Under the pieces are notes generated by a model. It searched no databases. It was not told the DNA's origin and worked only from the letters and a program-made list of their open reading frames with translations. From assembly GCA_950295325.1 (NCBI GenBank), contig OX485807.1, positions 6,390,501-6,450,500 of the forward strand: a stretch of 60,000 nt of DNA, in the 5' to 3' direction. The position numbers were made by a program, and so were the translations under genes. This DNA comes from Polytrichum commune. Lineage: Eukaryota > Streptophyta > Polytrichopsida > Polytrichales > Polytrichaceae. Positions 34,387 to 46,840 of the stretch are shown here, one piece after another (the first letter of the stretch is position 1; each line of letters opens with the position of its first letter).

Positions 34387-36322
34387 CTACCTACCCATTT
34401 TGCCTTTCCAATTCCACTTGACATGTAAATTGCGTCTTCTACATAAGACATTCCTAGCACCCCAAGTCTTGTCGAATCCTTTGAGCATTGCCACTGCGGA
34501 GAAGCTACTAGTTTTGATTTGTTTGATCACCCGTTTCCAAGCCACTTTAGCGTATACAATTAGTTCATCCCAAATGCGATGTTTGACCTTAGTTTCGTGC
34601 CACTGCTCATTGTTGAAGACCCTGTCATTGCGTTCGATCCAAATGGTCCAAAGGGTTATGCCCCAGAGTAGATGCCAAATTTTAATTTTCTTGCCATATT
34701 TACGGGGGAGCCTTTCCCCAAAGAGAGCTTGTTTCCAATTGAAACTGTCATAATTACCAGTTCTAACCCCACAGAGTTCATGCATGATGAATGTGGCCCA
34801 TCTCTACGCCCGCCGAGCTTGAATACAATCCCATAATTTATGCTTAACCGATTCGCTCGTGTTTGGAAGGCAAAAAAAACATTGTTTCGAGATAAAGGCC
34901 GGGATGATACGTGCCCTCCATTCATTGATGGCAACTGCTTTATGCCAAATTGACCAAATGAAGGCGGCTTCCTTTCCGGCACGGAGTGGATCCCACACTT
35001 GCGACCAATAAAATTTATAATTACCTGGAAGGTATCCTTGCCATTTGTCGGCCGCACGGGTGGTGTCCGGGTTTCTTTTGCTAATGGCTTCCCTCCCATC
35101 TTTGGTGGAATAATTAAAGAACTGCCCTCCATCACTCCATCTCCACCGGTCCGGATCCCACCCAAGGGTGGCAATCTTTCCATAGAAGAAAGTAATTTGC
35201 TCTTTGTCCTCCCCTTCCCGTTTCGGGCCTCTTTGGGTTTGGATGATTTTAACCTTATGGAAAAACCCTCTCAATTCACCTTCTGGCTTTTCCCATTCTC
35301 TAAGGCATCTCGAGTGCGTGCCAACCGTGAAACATTGTACTGGGAGTGGCATGACGAGGTGTTGTAATTGCATGCAAGCTGGCGCATATTCCTCTTCACA
35401 TCGTAAGACCAAGGCGGGGTCCTCCCCCCCATCCACATAGAATCCTATCCATTCCCCTTGGTAAGTAGTGTCCTCGTCATATTCTAATAAGCTTTTCCAT
35501 TTACTACCAATCTTGTCAATTAGCATAATCCAATCCCCTTCATCTGTTGCTATAAGACCAAATTTATCTTTCGCCTCCTCCCATGTGAGAAAGTTCCGTT
35601 GTACACTGTCCCAAACATCATCCACGCACTTGACCCCTTTGCAATAGAGGTCCCATCCTTTGGTATACGCAAACCCGTTATTGATGAGATCCACTCCGTC
35701 CGACCACCAAATATTAGAGTGGAGTAATTCCATCCTAGTGCGGGGGGGGGGGGGAGCTGATAAATACCTTTTGCTATGACTTTCCATGCTTTACTAATGT
35801 GACCCCATACCTTAGAGCCCGTGAATCCGATATGGTTTATGCAAGTAAACCAATTAAGGCTGACACCCCAACTCCTCCTTCTTTGTGGATTAAATCGCGT
35901 GAGCCTTTATCTAAGCATGAGTTGTAGGTTGGACTCACCGGGCTCCATTGCCTTGACTATCCACTTGCACATTAGACTTGTTTTAGCTGCTTCCGGGTCC
36001 ACTAATCCTAATCCTCCATTTTTCTTCCTCATGCAACATTCCTTCCAATTAACTCGCGTGCGGGTTAATTGTTCTTTGTCTGACCAAAGGTAATTACGAA
36101 TGACGCCCCTAATTTTTCTCAACATCTTATTGGACCCCCCCCCCCCCACACGGTGATAAAGAACGAAAGTGTGAATAACAACACTTGGTTACAAATTACC
36201 ACTCTACCTGCTAGAGCGAGCTTCATGGTGCTCCAATAGTCAAAAAATTTGGATATTTTCCGATAAAGGAATTGGTTAATATCCAGGGTATTAAGATTAA
36301 GTCCAAAGGGTATTCCCAACAT
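34387..36322 (-). pseudogene. LINE-2 ORF2 C-terminal part: connecting region and zf-RVT
   Basis: Pieces at 36322-36119 (MLGIPFGLNL..LALAGRVVICNQVL), 36149-35907 (IRNYLWSDKEQLTR..NGGLGLVDPE), 35787-34804 and 34785-34387 read as one L1 ORF2 tail. The zf-RVT runs WDPLRAGKEAAFIWSIWHKA to CFFCLPNTSESVKHKLWDC. Homopolymer G runs near 36130 and 35740 and a TAG at the end of 35787-34804 break the frame. The long 327-codon piece is part of the LINE, not an independent gene. Confidence 0.88.
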
Positions 36323-36399
36323 TTTGGATAGGTCCCCTTCCTCCGCCCATTGCCAATTGTATCATGTCAATCATTCCGGTTTGTGTGTGTATTTGTCGA

Positions 36400-37850
36400 A
36401 CCAATAGGCACATAATTTTTCTCAATTTATCTCCATCCTTGATGTTTCACTAAAAACTTTTAAGATCCGCACTAATTTATATACGTATCTTTTATCTCCT
36501 CTGATCATAAATGATGAATCATCTGCATATTAGGATATGCTTTGTTGTTTTTTCCCTCCCAGAAGAGACACCCCTCTTAGCTTTCATTCTTTGACTGTTT
36601 TTTTGATTATATGTGTGAGCATTTTCCCTATTATGAGGAAGAAGTAGGGTGCTAGTGGGCAGCCTTATTTGATCCCTCGTTCAATATGGAAATTGTCCCC
36701 CTGATTCCCGTCAAGATTAACTATCGTTGAGGCATTCTCAAAGAGGAGCTTAACCCAACTTATAAACTTCTCACTAATATTTATTTCCCTCAGTGTATGA
36801 AAGAGAAAATGTGCCATGATACCTTGTCATATGCCTTGGAAAAATCCAACTTGAAGAAGACCGTGGATTGTTTCGATGTTCTAGCCCAGTGTAGTATTTC
36901 TTGGGTTAGCACAATATTGTCTAGTATAAATCGTAATGGTAAGAAGGCCGTTTGTTCCGGACTAATGACATTCCTTAGTATATATTGAAGTCTTAATTAG
37001 AGGGTTTTGGCAAAAATCTTATATACTGAGATGAGTAAAGTTATGGGCCTCCAATAATTGAGATCCTTTGCGTCTCCCTCCTTTGGTATAAGGCTAATAA
37101 ACCCCTTGTAATTTCTTCGTGTAATGCTCCACTTTTCATGCCCTTAGATATCATTAGATGGAAGTCTTGTCTTAAGGAGGACCAATTTTTCTGGAATAAC
37201 TCTACCAGAATCCCATCATGTCCGGGAGCCTTTCCCTTAGCCATGGACATTGCCGCAATGGACAATTCATTTTCCGTTATATCTTTGGCTAAGGATTCGT
37301 TCATGTCATTTGTGAAGGTTGCCGGGAGTCCCTCTATGACCTCATTAAGTGCAACTTTAGAGATGTCCTTATGCTTGTAAAAATCCCTATAGAAGTCATA
37401 ATATATCATTTCTAGGTCCTCTATTCTTGTAAAGCTTTGACCCTGTTTGTCTTTTAGTTTTGTTATGTGCGCTTGGGCGTTCTTTTGCCTAACTGATTTA
37501 AAGAACTCAGCGGAGCATTTATTCCCAACTTGTTGCCATTTTATTCTCACTTTCATTTCTGCTCCCCTAACCTTCTTATTTTCTATTTCTCCTAGTATAT
37601 GCCTGAGTTTCTCTACCTCTCTTTATTTATCAGGGTTGTGTATGTCGTCATGTAGTGTTGTTGTAGCTACTTCCATATAGGCCTTTGTGTCTAATTCCAA
37701 CCTTCTATTCTCTCTAGCTTTAAGCTTGCTTATCTGCCTATATAGTCTAGAGACATTCCTTAACTTGTAGAAAAAAAATGCATCCTTTGGTAATTCTTCC
37801 CACCTTTCCCTAAGTTTTCCGGTTATTTCTCCTTGAAGATAAAATACGTT
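36400..37850 (-). pseudogene. LINE-2 ORF2 reverse transcriptase domain (disrupted)
   Basis: Minus strand: the RT start SAEFFKSVRQKNAQAHITKL, then AKGKAPGHDGILVELF at 37556-37041. In other frames come WRPITLL-type (37070-37040) and DKVSWHIF-like sequence (36830-36800), then the catalytic box YADDSSF near 36528-36508. A TAA sits immediately before YADD, and further stops and frameshifts lie between 37040 and 36500, so no active polymerase can be made. Confidence 0.85.
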
Positions 37851-38658
37851 TTATTTAAAGGCCGACTTCCTTTCTTCTCCACTCCCAATACGCATTTCTA
37901 TCTGTACTGGAGAATGGTCCGAACCCACTGAGTAGCCATGGATAAAGTATTCCCCATGGTGTATGCTTAGCCTACTTTGTTTTGGAGTGTAGAACCTATC
38001 CAACCTTGCTAGTCTTCTTACTTGTCCCTTTTGTCCATTGTCCCATGAGAACCTTGGACCTCCTTGGTGTACAAACATGTCATTTATTTGGAAGGCGTTT
38101 AAAAAACTCATTCCATGTGAAGTTTTCCAAATTACTAATGGTTCTACCGCAATCATTAGATTTGTCATTTGGTCATTTTGTCATATTGAAATCGCCTCCT
38201 AGGATCCACTCACAGTCTTTCGGTAGGGCATCAACCATAATGTGCCATAGATGTCGTCTATCAGTGGGAATATTAGGTGCGTAAATGCAGGCAATTCCTA
38301 TGTTGCCTTCTTCTATGCCTTCAAGTTTGATCCACACTACTCTATTATCATACAAAGTTCCATGGTCTGTGACTAACCTTGCATATTTGTGTGCCAATAA
38401 AATTCCAACCCCTCCTTTACCTGCCACATTTGGATTAATCCAAATTTTTTCGCCTGGGGCGGCTTCCAAAATCCAGTTTGCACACCCTGGCATAAGTCTA
38501 TTTCCTAGGTTGTCCATGGACCTACCTTTTAGTTTGTGCTCTTGAATCATGAGAACGTCAACCTTGGGTGTTAAGGCAGTAATGAAACACCTTTCTTTTG
38601 TGATGTTTTCCAAGACATTCAACCCTCGGATGTTATGAGTTATGATATTCCACTTCAT
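37851..38658 (-). pseudogene. LINE-2 ORF2 endonuclease (APE-type)
   Basis: It starts MKWNIITHNIRGLN at 38658, 36 bp after the ORF1 tail. The motifs are QEHKL, GGVGILL, IACIYAPN and GGDFN, then after a frame change GPRFSWDNGQ, RLDRFY and GSDHSPV. These are the usual Asn, Glu, Tyr, Asp-x-Asn and Ser-Asp-His elements of a Mg-dependent nicking endonuclease. One frameshift lies near 38170 and a stop near 37850. Confidence 0.88.
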
Positions 38659-38693
38659 GATAGAGACATGCTTGATACATATGTCTTCCTTCC

Positions 38694-40054
38694 CTAATTT
38701 CCTAGTGGAGATTTACTCCTACCTTCCCAGCTCCTACCTTGTCTCGGGGTAAACATGTGTTTACCCAAGGCCATTAGGCTTTCCGCGCTATTACAAATTG
38801 GTGTGTTAACTCTTTGTATGTCTAGATTTTCCCTGTGTAAGCTACCTCCTCTGTCATTTGACGAAGTAGGACTATCTAGCCCTGTGCTTGCTAGTATTTC
38901 CTTATAAACATTGCCTTTGTCATTTAATTGAGTTGGTTGGGTCTTAGGAATTACCTCTGTAAAAATAGAACCAGCTAATGGTGGTAATAACGTGCCTATG
39001 ATCCTACCCTCTTCAGTGTCCATTTCAGTATCCACTTGTTCCGCATTGTGCTTGCATAGTCGTTGGGCCTTCCCTCCTCTGCCATGCTTTTCTCCTGAAT
39101 GTAAGCCTTTACCTAGGGGGGAGTTGTTCCTCCCGGGTTTGACCAAATGTTCCCAGCCTCCCCCCGGGTGCTGCCCCCCCCCCATGCTCATAATTCGGCC
39201 ACATTGCCAACCTTAGTTGGCTGGCCAGCTGGCCTGTATACATTATGGGCGTGCTCTGCTGGAGCCAGGCTTTGACTTCCTGGCTCGGCACCTTTGGCTG
39301 CCGTTCGGTAATGAAAACCACTCTCCCCTGTCGCCGGCGCTCCGCTCACTCCGCCCCGCCTGCTCTCTCCAGCCAGGTTGTGTCCTGTTTCTAGCCTGTT
39401 TCTCTCTCCTTGGCTCACCTGTCTGAGCTCCCCTTCCTCCCTTTCAATTTTAGACTCGCTCTCTGCGTCCCCATCTACTGCCTCCAGGTTTCTTTTGTGC
39501 CCTGTTTGTTTTGTGGGGGACCAATGCATTGATGTCTCAAACGCCGACTGCCCACCTTCCTCCTCTATTCCTCCGCTCGTCCCCGAAGTGTTTAGGCTCT
39601 TCCGCATTGTATCTTCTCCTCCCTCCTTGTTTATCTGATCGTTGCCTCCTAGTTCACCTCTCTCTTGTATGTCCATTGACAGTCTTATTTCCGTTTCTGT
39701 GTTCACAATCTGTTGGGTTTCTCTAGGCACATGGTTCGATTCTCTTTGTGTCGGTGTCTCTCCTTCCTTATCTGGTGCCGTCCCACATGTAACCCTCCAT
39801 CCCATTGCTTTCACAGCCTGCTGCTCTGTGCACTCCTGCTCCACCCTTCGCAGATCCCTTTGTTTGAAATTACTATCAGGCTCCACAGTTCGGGTCTGTT
39901 GCATTTCCGGCGCTGTATTATCGCCATTCCTCGGGGCCGTCATCATTGTTGTGTTGATTGCTGCATTTGCGACCCTCTCCCTCATGTTATTGCTTGGATT
40001 TGTATGAGCTAGGTCCCTTTGCTGCAGATCCAATCCTGTTTTATTGTAGTACAA
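38694..40054 (-). pseudogene. LINE-2 ORF1 tail (low-complexity, hydrophilic)
   Basis: Two pieces, 40054-39188 and 39191-38694, overlap at a frame change next to a C-run (39173-39183). They are rich in Glu, Gln, Asn, Thr and Gly, with no fold recognised. This is the disordered 3' part usual after the zinc knuckle of plant L1 ORF1. Its 5' connection is interrupted by the 2.95-kb insertion. Confidence 0.75.
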
Positions 40055-40059
40055 AATTC

Positions 40060-43010
40060 TGAAATTTTTGGCTCATTTATGGTTTAAGTGTAAATAGAGT
40101 CTTTACTTACTTAGATATTGCCTAAAATGATTAGTGGGAATAGGCAATAGTCTTCTGAGATTGGAAACTGCCATTAGTAAGGACAATAGTCTAGTTATAG
40201 ATGACGTAGTTATAGGACTCGGCCGGCTCTCACGGGATATCAAGGAATTGAGGACTCATTATTAGCTCTCAGAGAGATGAGCAAGGCTGGGAGAGCCAAG
40301 AGTGAATAATTTTATTTTTTTTGTATGCATCAGAAGTTTTTGAGGAAGCAGAGAGTGAATTTTTCTGTGGATGTAATTATCTGCAGTCTGTGGCAATATG
40401 TTATGATTCCAGGGTGAAAGGACTGGACTATAGTCTGATTTGAATTAATGTTGCGCCTTGTGAGTGTATAAGGCTAGTTGTGTGAGGCAACGTGAAACAT
40501 GTGTGGAATTTCCAGTAATAAAGGAATGAATTCGTAGTTTCTTTCAGTCTATCATCTCAACAGTGTAAGTGGCTGGTGTGAGCAATCTGTGTATGACTTT
40601 TTGACTTACAGTTATTGCGTGAGGCAAATATAATTGAAATCGAAGGTTAAGAGTATTTGCAGTTTTCATTTCAGTCTATCGTTTTGTGACTGTGAATTGT
40701 GATGATAGGCAAGCCTGACAGCAATCCTGAAGTACATTGTTGTGAGTAAATTGTGTCGTTGTTATAAGAGCGTGAATTATTTTGTTAATACAGAGGCTCA
40801 TAATTAATCTAAGGCTATGGCCTAATATGAATTGAAGCAATAATTGCAAATCGGATCTGGTTTCGTACCAGGGATAATATAGGAATTCTGATTGATTGAA
40901 TTTATTATAATCATGACGTTATAGATAATTTACATGCTCGCAATTGTTGGCCGCATTATCTAAAGTAATTGATAATCTGTTTTGAGTTATATGCAAGGTT
41001 ATTGTCTGCGAGGGAGATGGCTGATAAGGTAGGTTTGGTTCTGTAACAATGATTACAGACAATTAACTGCATTGTCAACTTAAATTCAAATTATACTTAC
41101 TGTCTCCAAATATGAAGTTCAAGAAAATCGCCAATGTTAATCTTATAATCTTTTGTATTTGTATTCATCTAATTGAGAGTCAATATCATTAATCAACTTT
41201 GTATGGATCAATCTAATTTCTCGCAAGTTTTGCGCTCCCAAACACCAAAGTTGGATTTGGCCTTGCATTGAATGACTTTTGTTGAGAAAATAGTGAGACT
41301 ATGGTCGTTGTAGTGTAAATGGGGAAACTGTTCCTAAACTTGATGGATGATGAAGCGTCACCGGATGAGGACCATGGACTGCGAAAGGTTAACCGGTGGA
41401 GGAGAACACAAAAGGACGTGCCGATTGTGATACCGGTAAGTCTTGTTTGTGACTTAAAACCTTAAGGGAATTAAGGTTAACTTGAAGTTTCATCCTCTTT
41501 AATAATTGAATGGCTTAAACATGATTTGCAAATAATGAAAGGGGGCATTCACAGTTGGGGTACTACTTTTGGGTGTCTAATGGGAAAAGGATTTTTTTAG
41601 ATAACTTCACATGCTTGGTATGCTTAGATTTGTATTGTGAAGCATATTTTGGATCATACCTACAATTCATACTCCATATTGAGTACACTGACAAAGTTAA
41701 TTTAGAAGGAATAGGGTCATCTAAGATATCATTTTGATTCCTTAAAGGGCATTTAGGAGTGTTGTCTTAATTGTTCGCCTTAGGATCAAGAAATGAAAAG
41801 GACAACAAGAATTAATCGAAACGATCCCAATTTTTTTCCTCACAATCATCGTTCAAGTGTCTACCAACAGAACCAAAAATGTATTGAATACCAATTGCCC
41901 AACTTTACATGTGGCACCAAACATGGCCAAAAATACATATAATCACGGCCACATGTAAAAGGAACGTCTAGTATTAGAATTGGACAAAAAAAATTATATG
42001 AATGGACACATGACACTTATACCAAGGTACCAAGATGCAAAACAGGAAATAATTGACCACCAATGCACACCTAAATAGCAAAAAAATGCCATTGATGTGA
42101 CCCAAACAAGTCATTTGACCCCTTTTCAAGTTTTATGACTTATCTATTTATTTCATAGGGGATTTCTCTATTATTGGTGATTATTTAATAAGAAATAATA
42201 TCTTTCTTGATATAGCCTATAAACTATCTACTTGTTTATTTAAAATTTATTGATCAAATAATAGTAAATCATGATAAACACCGAAATCCACTAGTCCTTA
42301 AGTCCTTAAGTCCTTTGTCTCAAAAGTAGTACCTCAACCGTGAATGCCCCCGAAATGAGTTGTTGAATCAACCGTTTGATATTTAAGAATGTGAAATTGG
42401 AACTTTAAATAAACTAAATGAGTTTATGAGTGATGTGAGAATATGTTAACACGTATATGTGATTTTGACTTATTGCCTTGTGGAAAGAGATAATGATCAT
42501 CTTGGCCAAGACCAAGTAAAAGACGATTGTCGGACTGGATAACTAAAATTGAATCTAATAAAAGAAGACTGACCATCCTGAAAGGATTACTACACTGCCT
42601 TTTCCAAGTTACATTAAATGGGATTAATAAATGAAAAACTATCGACTACGCTGAAGTGCCCTTGGCTTCGGTAAAGAGACAAAAATGGGTTACTTATGCA
42701 AGACCATTGACTATGGCTGTGCATATGCTTGTGCACCGCACTTGGTCCAATTAAAATGAACTCATTTCCAGACTATTGCCTGGGAAATTAGAGTGAGGTG
42801 TGAGACTGTCACATTTGCATGTACTGACATGGAGAGGTTTTTAGAGTTTTTATCCCGTACCTGTAAACCAATCGTCAGGCATAATCCAAAATGAAGTGAA
42901 ATAACCTTGTGTTTTCCCTAATAAACCTTATCTAAGACACCTAGATGTTGTACAAGTCACCTTTTAAGTCTTCCTTGAGTGTTTCCCTGGGTTTGTTTCT
43001 AACCAAAAAA
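40060..43010. mobile_element. Nested insertion in LINE-2 ORF1, about 2.95 kb, origin unresolved
   Basis: The LINE coding sequence stops near 40050 and resumes near 43010, both next to a GTAC. In between are A/T-rich sequences without RT or transposase. The first 0.8 kb looks LTR-like: a GGCCGGCTCTC segment, an AGTAATAAAGGAATGAA poly(A)-signal region, and similarity to 51040-51210 (GGCCGGCTCCC, CCAGTAATAAATTGG). No second LTR was found. It could be a truncated LTR element or several insertions. Confidence 0.5.
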
Positions 43011-44139
43011 CTAACTACACTTATCATGTACTGCGGCGGTAGCCGCAACTACGTATGCATTTAAGTGATTGTTTGTTGTACCTTTCCACACGCTGTCCTG
43101 AGCCACATCTTGGTTGCTTTCAAAAATGTTCCTTCGTGTGTTTTTTCGGCTTCTAACCTGCTGGAAGCCCTCTTGATCTACACTGACATTTTTACCTTTC
43201 TCTTGATGTTGTATGTGATGAGGTTGTGCTACTCTCTCTCTACCCCTGTATGGCCTCTTTTGATTTTCTTTGCAGTCACTTGCTTTGTGTTTCCAACTAA
43301 GACACACCCTGCATCTAATTGGAAGTTTATCGTAGTCTATCAAGACTGTTTGCGGGGGCAAAATCTCTCCCTCCGTAATTAACTCAATGCTCGTTGCCCA
43401 CCCTTTGCTAATCTCTAGGTTAATGTAGAACCTAGGATCTTTTGCACTTTCATTTGCAGTTTCCATACCAATAACTTCCCCCAAAGTTTCAACAATTCCA
43501 ATCGCTTGGTCTTGGTGCTCATGGGCTAACCCACGTTGGAAAGGCTAGATTGCTGGGATTATCAGGATTGAATCCTGGTATCCAACTTTGAATCATGCAA
43601 GTACCCCACTTGGATCTAAACAGGGATACCATCAAGGCGTTGTTCAAAGTATCTTTATCCTCTCCCCTAAGAAGGAAAAAGCCTTTCCCAACATTTCTAC
43701 ACAATGACAATGCACTACCTCTTAATTCATGGTTTAAGGCTTGGATCCAAAGTTTCATTGCATGTGGAGAAGGTTTGGGTCCTACGAACTTTCCAATCAA
43801 AAGTTGATCTTTCAACACATCAATTCTTGCAAGCAACTTTTCCGTATTAACTTTGAATTTGATGGCCTCTTTTCTCACTAAGAACCCACTAATACTTCTT
43901 TCCATATTCGTTGAAAGGATCTCACCGTTATGTCCTTTGAAAGGGTTAAGATCTCCTTTAGAGATTTGATGCCTTGCTTCCGCCAACCCTTCGATCACCG
44001 CATCCTCCATCTCAATGTCTTGCCGTGGAGCCTCTCCTGCGATCCAACCTCCCCTCTCCTCCATCATTGGGTCAAAGCGTGGTGCATTCCCCAAACCGCA
44101 CCTTAGCAACGAAGGACTCCATATCCCCTTGATTGCCAA
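43011..44139 (-). pseudogene. LINE-2 ORF1: DUF4283 domain and zinc knuckle
   Basis: The 44139-43519 piece contains LIGKFVGPKPSPHAMKLWIQ, GKGFFLLRGEDKDTL and WIPGFNPDNPSNLAFPTWVS, the DUF4283 pattern of plant L1 ORF1 proteins. The 43484-43011 piece continues with GEVIGMETANESAKDPRFYI and a CCHC knuckle, CRVCLSWKHKASDC (C-x2-C-x4-H-x4-C). A 14-nt deletion relative to LINE-1, just after TWVS (near 43525), puts the two pieces in different frames. ORF1 proteins bind LINE RNA. Confidence 0.88.
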
Positions 44140-44271
44140 CCAATCTTGTGACTCCAGTGGTCGTATGTTTTCCCACCATTGCCTTTACTGATCATATACA
44201 GATCTGGATCTGAACCTGCTCCTACGATTGATTTTCTTGTTTGGTATCACAACCACACTTTTCCTACTCTA

Positions 44272-44584
44272 AGGTAGAGGGGCACATTCCCGCTCGGGTC
44301 CTTAAACTGCTCACTAGACCTATCCAAACAAGAGGTACATTATAGCTTCGTACCTCAAATTTCTATGTAATCATGGTGTACATTTTTGGGGTGAGTGGTT
44401 TTGGGTACCCCTATGAGTTCTCCTTCCAAAATTCATAACTAATTCAATATTAATCCAAAATTAATTATTCTAATTGGTCCAATTTCCAATGTACTTTGCA
44501 CATCTTCCAAGATTGATTCCCCCTTAATAACTCCCCAATGAACATGCCAATCTGAAATTCGAGCGGGAATGTGCCCCTCTACCT
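44272..44584. mobile_element. TIR element (313 bp) in the LINE-2 5' leader
   Basis: The ends AGGTAGAGGGGCACATTCCC (left, and on the minus strand at the right) extend a few bases further, and TA flanks both sides (44270-44271; 44585-44586). No coding. A Tc1/mariner-type MITE is likely. It inserted after the LINE. Confidence 0.8.
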
Positions 44585-45380
44585 TATCTTCTTCAGATCT
44601 ATGCTTGTTGTGGCCGAAACACCCTCCTTTTCCTACAGATCTGATTTGTTTTGAGTTCAGTGCCCCTAACTACATCACTACTGTATCCAATGTTGCGATC
44701 CCCTCCCTTAAGGCACAGCTTTCGATAAACTTTTCGGTCCTGCAGGGCTTGGCCTGCGTCCCCTCAGGCGAGTCATCTCTCTCAAACACTTCCTCACGTC
44801 AGAGCATTGCATCCAATGTTTCGGAGGAGCTTGTGTTATGTATCCAAACACCAATATGATAATTGCATTCAACATGTTATCTTTTTCTGGGATGCCACTT
44901 TCTACTGCGATGAAGAAAAGCTTCACATAATCTTATTATACATATAATGTATTATCTTTACATCTTATAAATTTTAGTATGTATATTTTATGATGTTTAC
45001 ACTACATTTTTACATAACATGACAATGACATAAAGATGCACGTGCCTAAATTGAACACGACAATAATTTGGACACCTATAATTGAGTGATATGTGGTCAG
45101 GTGCGGATCTAAGACGAGACACTAGATTGACAAGTGTTTAAAAGAATTTGGATTACACACTCAAATCATGCACTTCACCTTATTGGGGGACCCTATATGC
45201 ATGACCACTCCCATGAGCAGGAGAATCTTTACTTTGGTAATGAATAAAATATTTACACAAACTCCAACAATTATGAGGCAAATCGCTCGGGGCATGATTT
45301 GGACTTGCTAATCATCTTGCAATACTTGCATGTTTTGTATCCTACAAGAAGTCGGTTCCAAGAGAAATGTATCCATCTAA

Positions 45381-45570
45381 GGACTGGTTCACATGGGTCT
45401 TGAAGTTCCAAGTCCCACTTCCCACTCATGTTGGCAAGTCCCAATTTTTTAGCCTCAAGAAACCATTAAAATATAGGTAATAATTATTTAAGTCTTATGC
45501 TCTTAACGGCTGAAATTATACAAATTGACCTCAAGTGACTTAGGACTTGAGACCCCGTGTTAACCGACTT
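45381..45570. mobile_element. Small GGACTGGTTCACATGGG TIR element, 190 bp
   Basis: The ends GGACTGGTTCACATGGG and, on the minus strand, AAGTCGGTTAACACGGGG belong to the same group as 26321-27411 and also contain AAGTCCCA-type interior sequence. TAA flanks at 45378-45380 and 45571-45573. Confidence 0.7.
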
Positions 45571-46496
45571 TAAGGCACATCTACCCTTATATACCACCCT
45601 TAGAAAATTTATGATATGTGATCTTAAGATTGAAATAAACACTCAATATGAGATAACATATGATAATAGTGCTACGGTGGTGTCGAATACTACAAATATT
45701 AAATAATTAAATAAATAAAATAATAATGATTCAATCAATTTTAAGATAAATATTCTAGCTACGCTAATTCTTTGATGTTAAGATAATTATAAAGGGTGAT
45801 ATTTGTTGTGCGTGTCACTAGTAGAGATCATGGTTCTTCTGTACACTTGCAATGAACACAATGGTCATTTGTATTGTCTGGACCATGCTCATTTTAAACT
45901 GTCATTGAGCTATTTTATCATTTGGACCACCACTAAATTTGTGTTATTAATCTTGTAGATTATAATCACATTCTTGTGGGTCATGATGTCGTCTTGCTAT
46001 TTTGTTGGCCATGCGTAAGGTCCGTGAAATTTGTGTTATATTTTTGGCTACTTATTAGTCATAGATTTCATTAAACTTTATCCATAATATCTAGATTCCA
46101 TGCATATTCTTGAATGTACAATATAAAAAGACTTATGTTCTCACTTTGTTTAATTTAGAGATCTTCTTACAGTTCTCTATATATGTCCCCTCCATCAGCT
46201 GCTAAAGGGACCCCAACAAGCTCTATGTAGCGTGACAGACGCTAGTAGGGTCCACCACCGCCTCTGCCCCCCGAACTTTTCACAATCCTACACATGTGGC
46301 TCAAGCAAGGTTGCTCGACATCTCTTCCCAAACGTCTCTCTTCCTTGATGTCCCCCGCTTCAACATATTAACAATTGCCATTTAGCAAGATTTCTTTAAG
46401 ATTTCTTGTCAAGCATTGTAATTGTCCTTCACTGCAATTGTCTTTTAGGACTTGGTTTTGTTCTTCATGCTTATTGTCTTGCACCATGATTGAAGG

Positions 46497-46840
46497 TTGC
46501 TTGTCCATATAACCCATATTGAGTGCACTTCATCTTCAAGGTCCAAAATCTAATATATATGTTCACTTCTGTTGAATAAATAAGCAATTGATCGGGATTT
46601 CCTTTTCAAAGTGAAACCGTCAATAAAACATGTAAATAACTTTGAAGTCAAAAACATTACAAAAACCTCATTAACATTAAGGTGATAATTATTGTGACTT
46701 ACCATTGAAATGGCCTTTGTCATTCAAAAACAAAACTAAAATTAAGGTTTCTTTTAGTGTATTGAGTTTAGTTAATACCTTCTATTTTCACAAAAGTATT
46801 CATACACATTCCAACTAATTAAACGTGATTAAATATTTAC
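46497..46840. repeat. Single arm of the large foldback family (copy 3)
   Basis: It shares CCATATTGAGTGCACTTCA, TTCAAAGTGAAACCGTCAAT and GTGACTTACCATTG with the left arms of 28579-29999 and 32886-33859. No inverted partner is visible nearby. Confidence 0.75.

Larger units (their letters stand above)
34105..44793 (-). mobile_element. Near full-length L1-type LINE with nested insertions (LINE-2)
   Basis: A perfect 15-bp target duplication, TCACGTCAGAGCATT, lies at 34090-34104 and 44794-44808. The minus-strand 3' end is TTTTGTCTC followed by an A-rich tail. From the 5' side (right) it holds a 5' leader with a nested TIR element (44272-44584), ORF1, a nested insertion of about 2.95 kb (about 40060-43010) splitting ORF1, then ORF2 with endonuclease, reverse transcriptase and zf-RVT. 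Without the two insertions it is about 7.4 kb, a normal length for plant L1. Several frameshifts and stops make it inactive. Confidence 0.92.

Noticed and set aside
34804-35787. 327-codon ORF as an independent gene
   Set aside because: It is the zf-RVT part of LINE-2 ORF2, flanked in order by other LINE segments.
39188-40054. Stand-alone 288-codon gene
   Set aside because: Position and composition fit the disordered tail of LINE-2 ORF1, cut at one end by the nested insertion and at the other by a C-run frameshift.
44569-44859. Plus-strand 96-codon ORF
   Set aside because: It crosses the LINE-2 5' boundary and its target duplication, so it is a chance frame.
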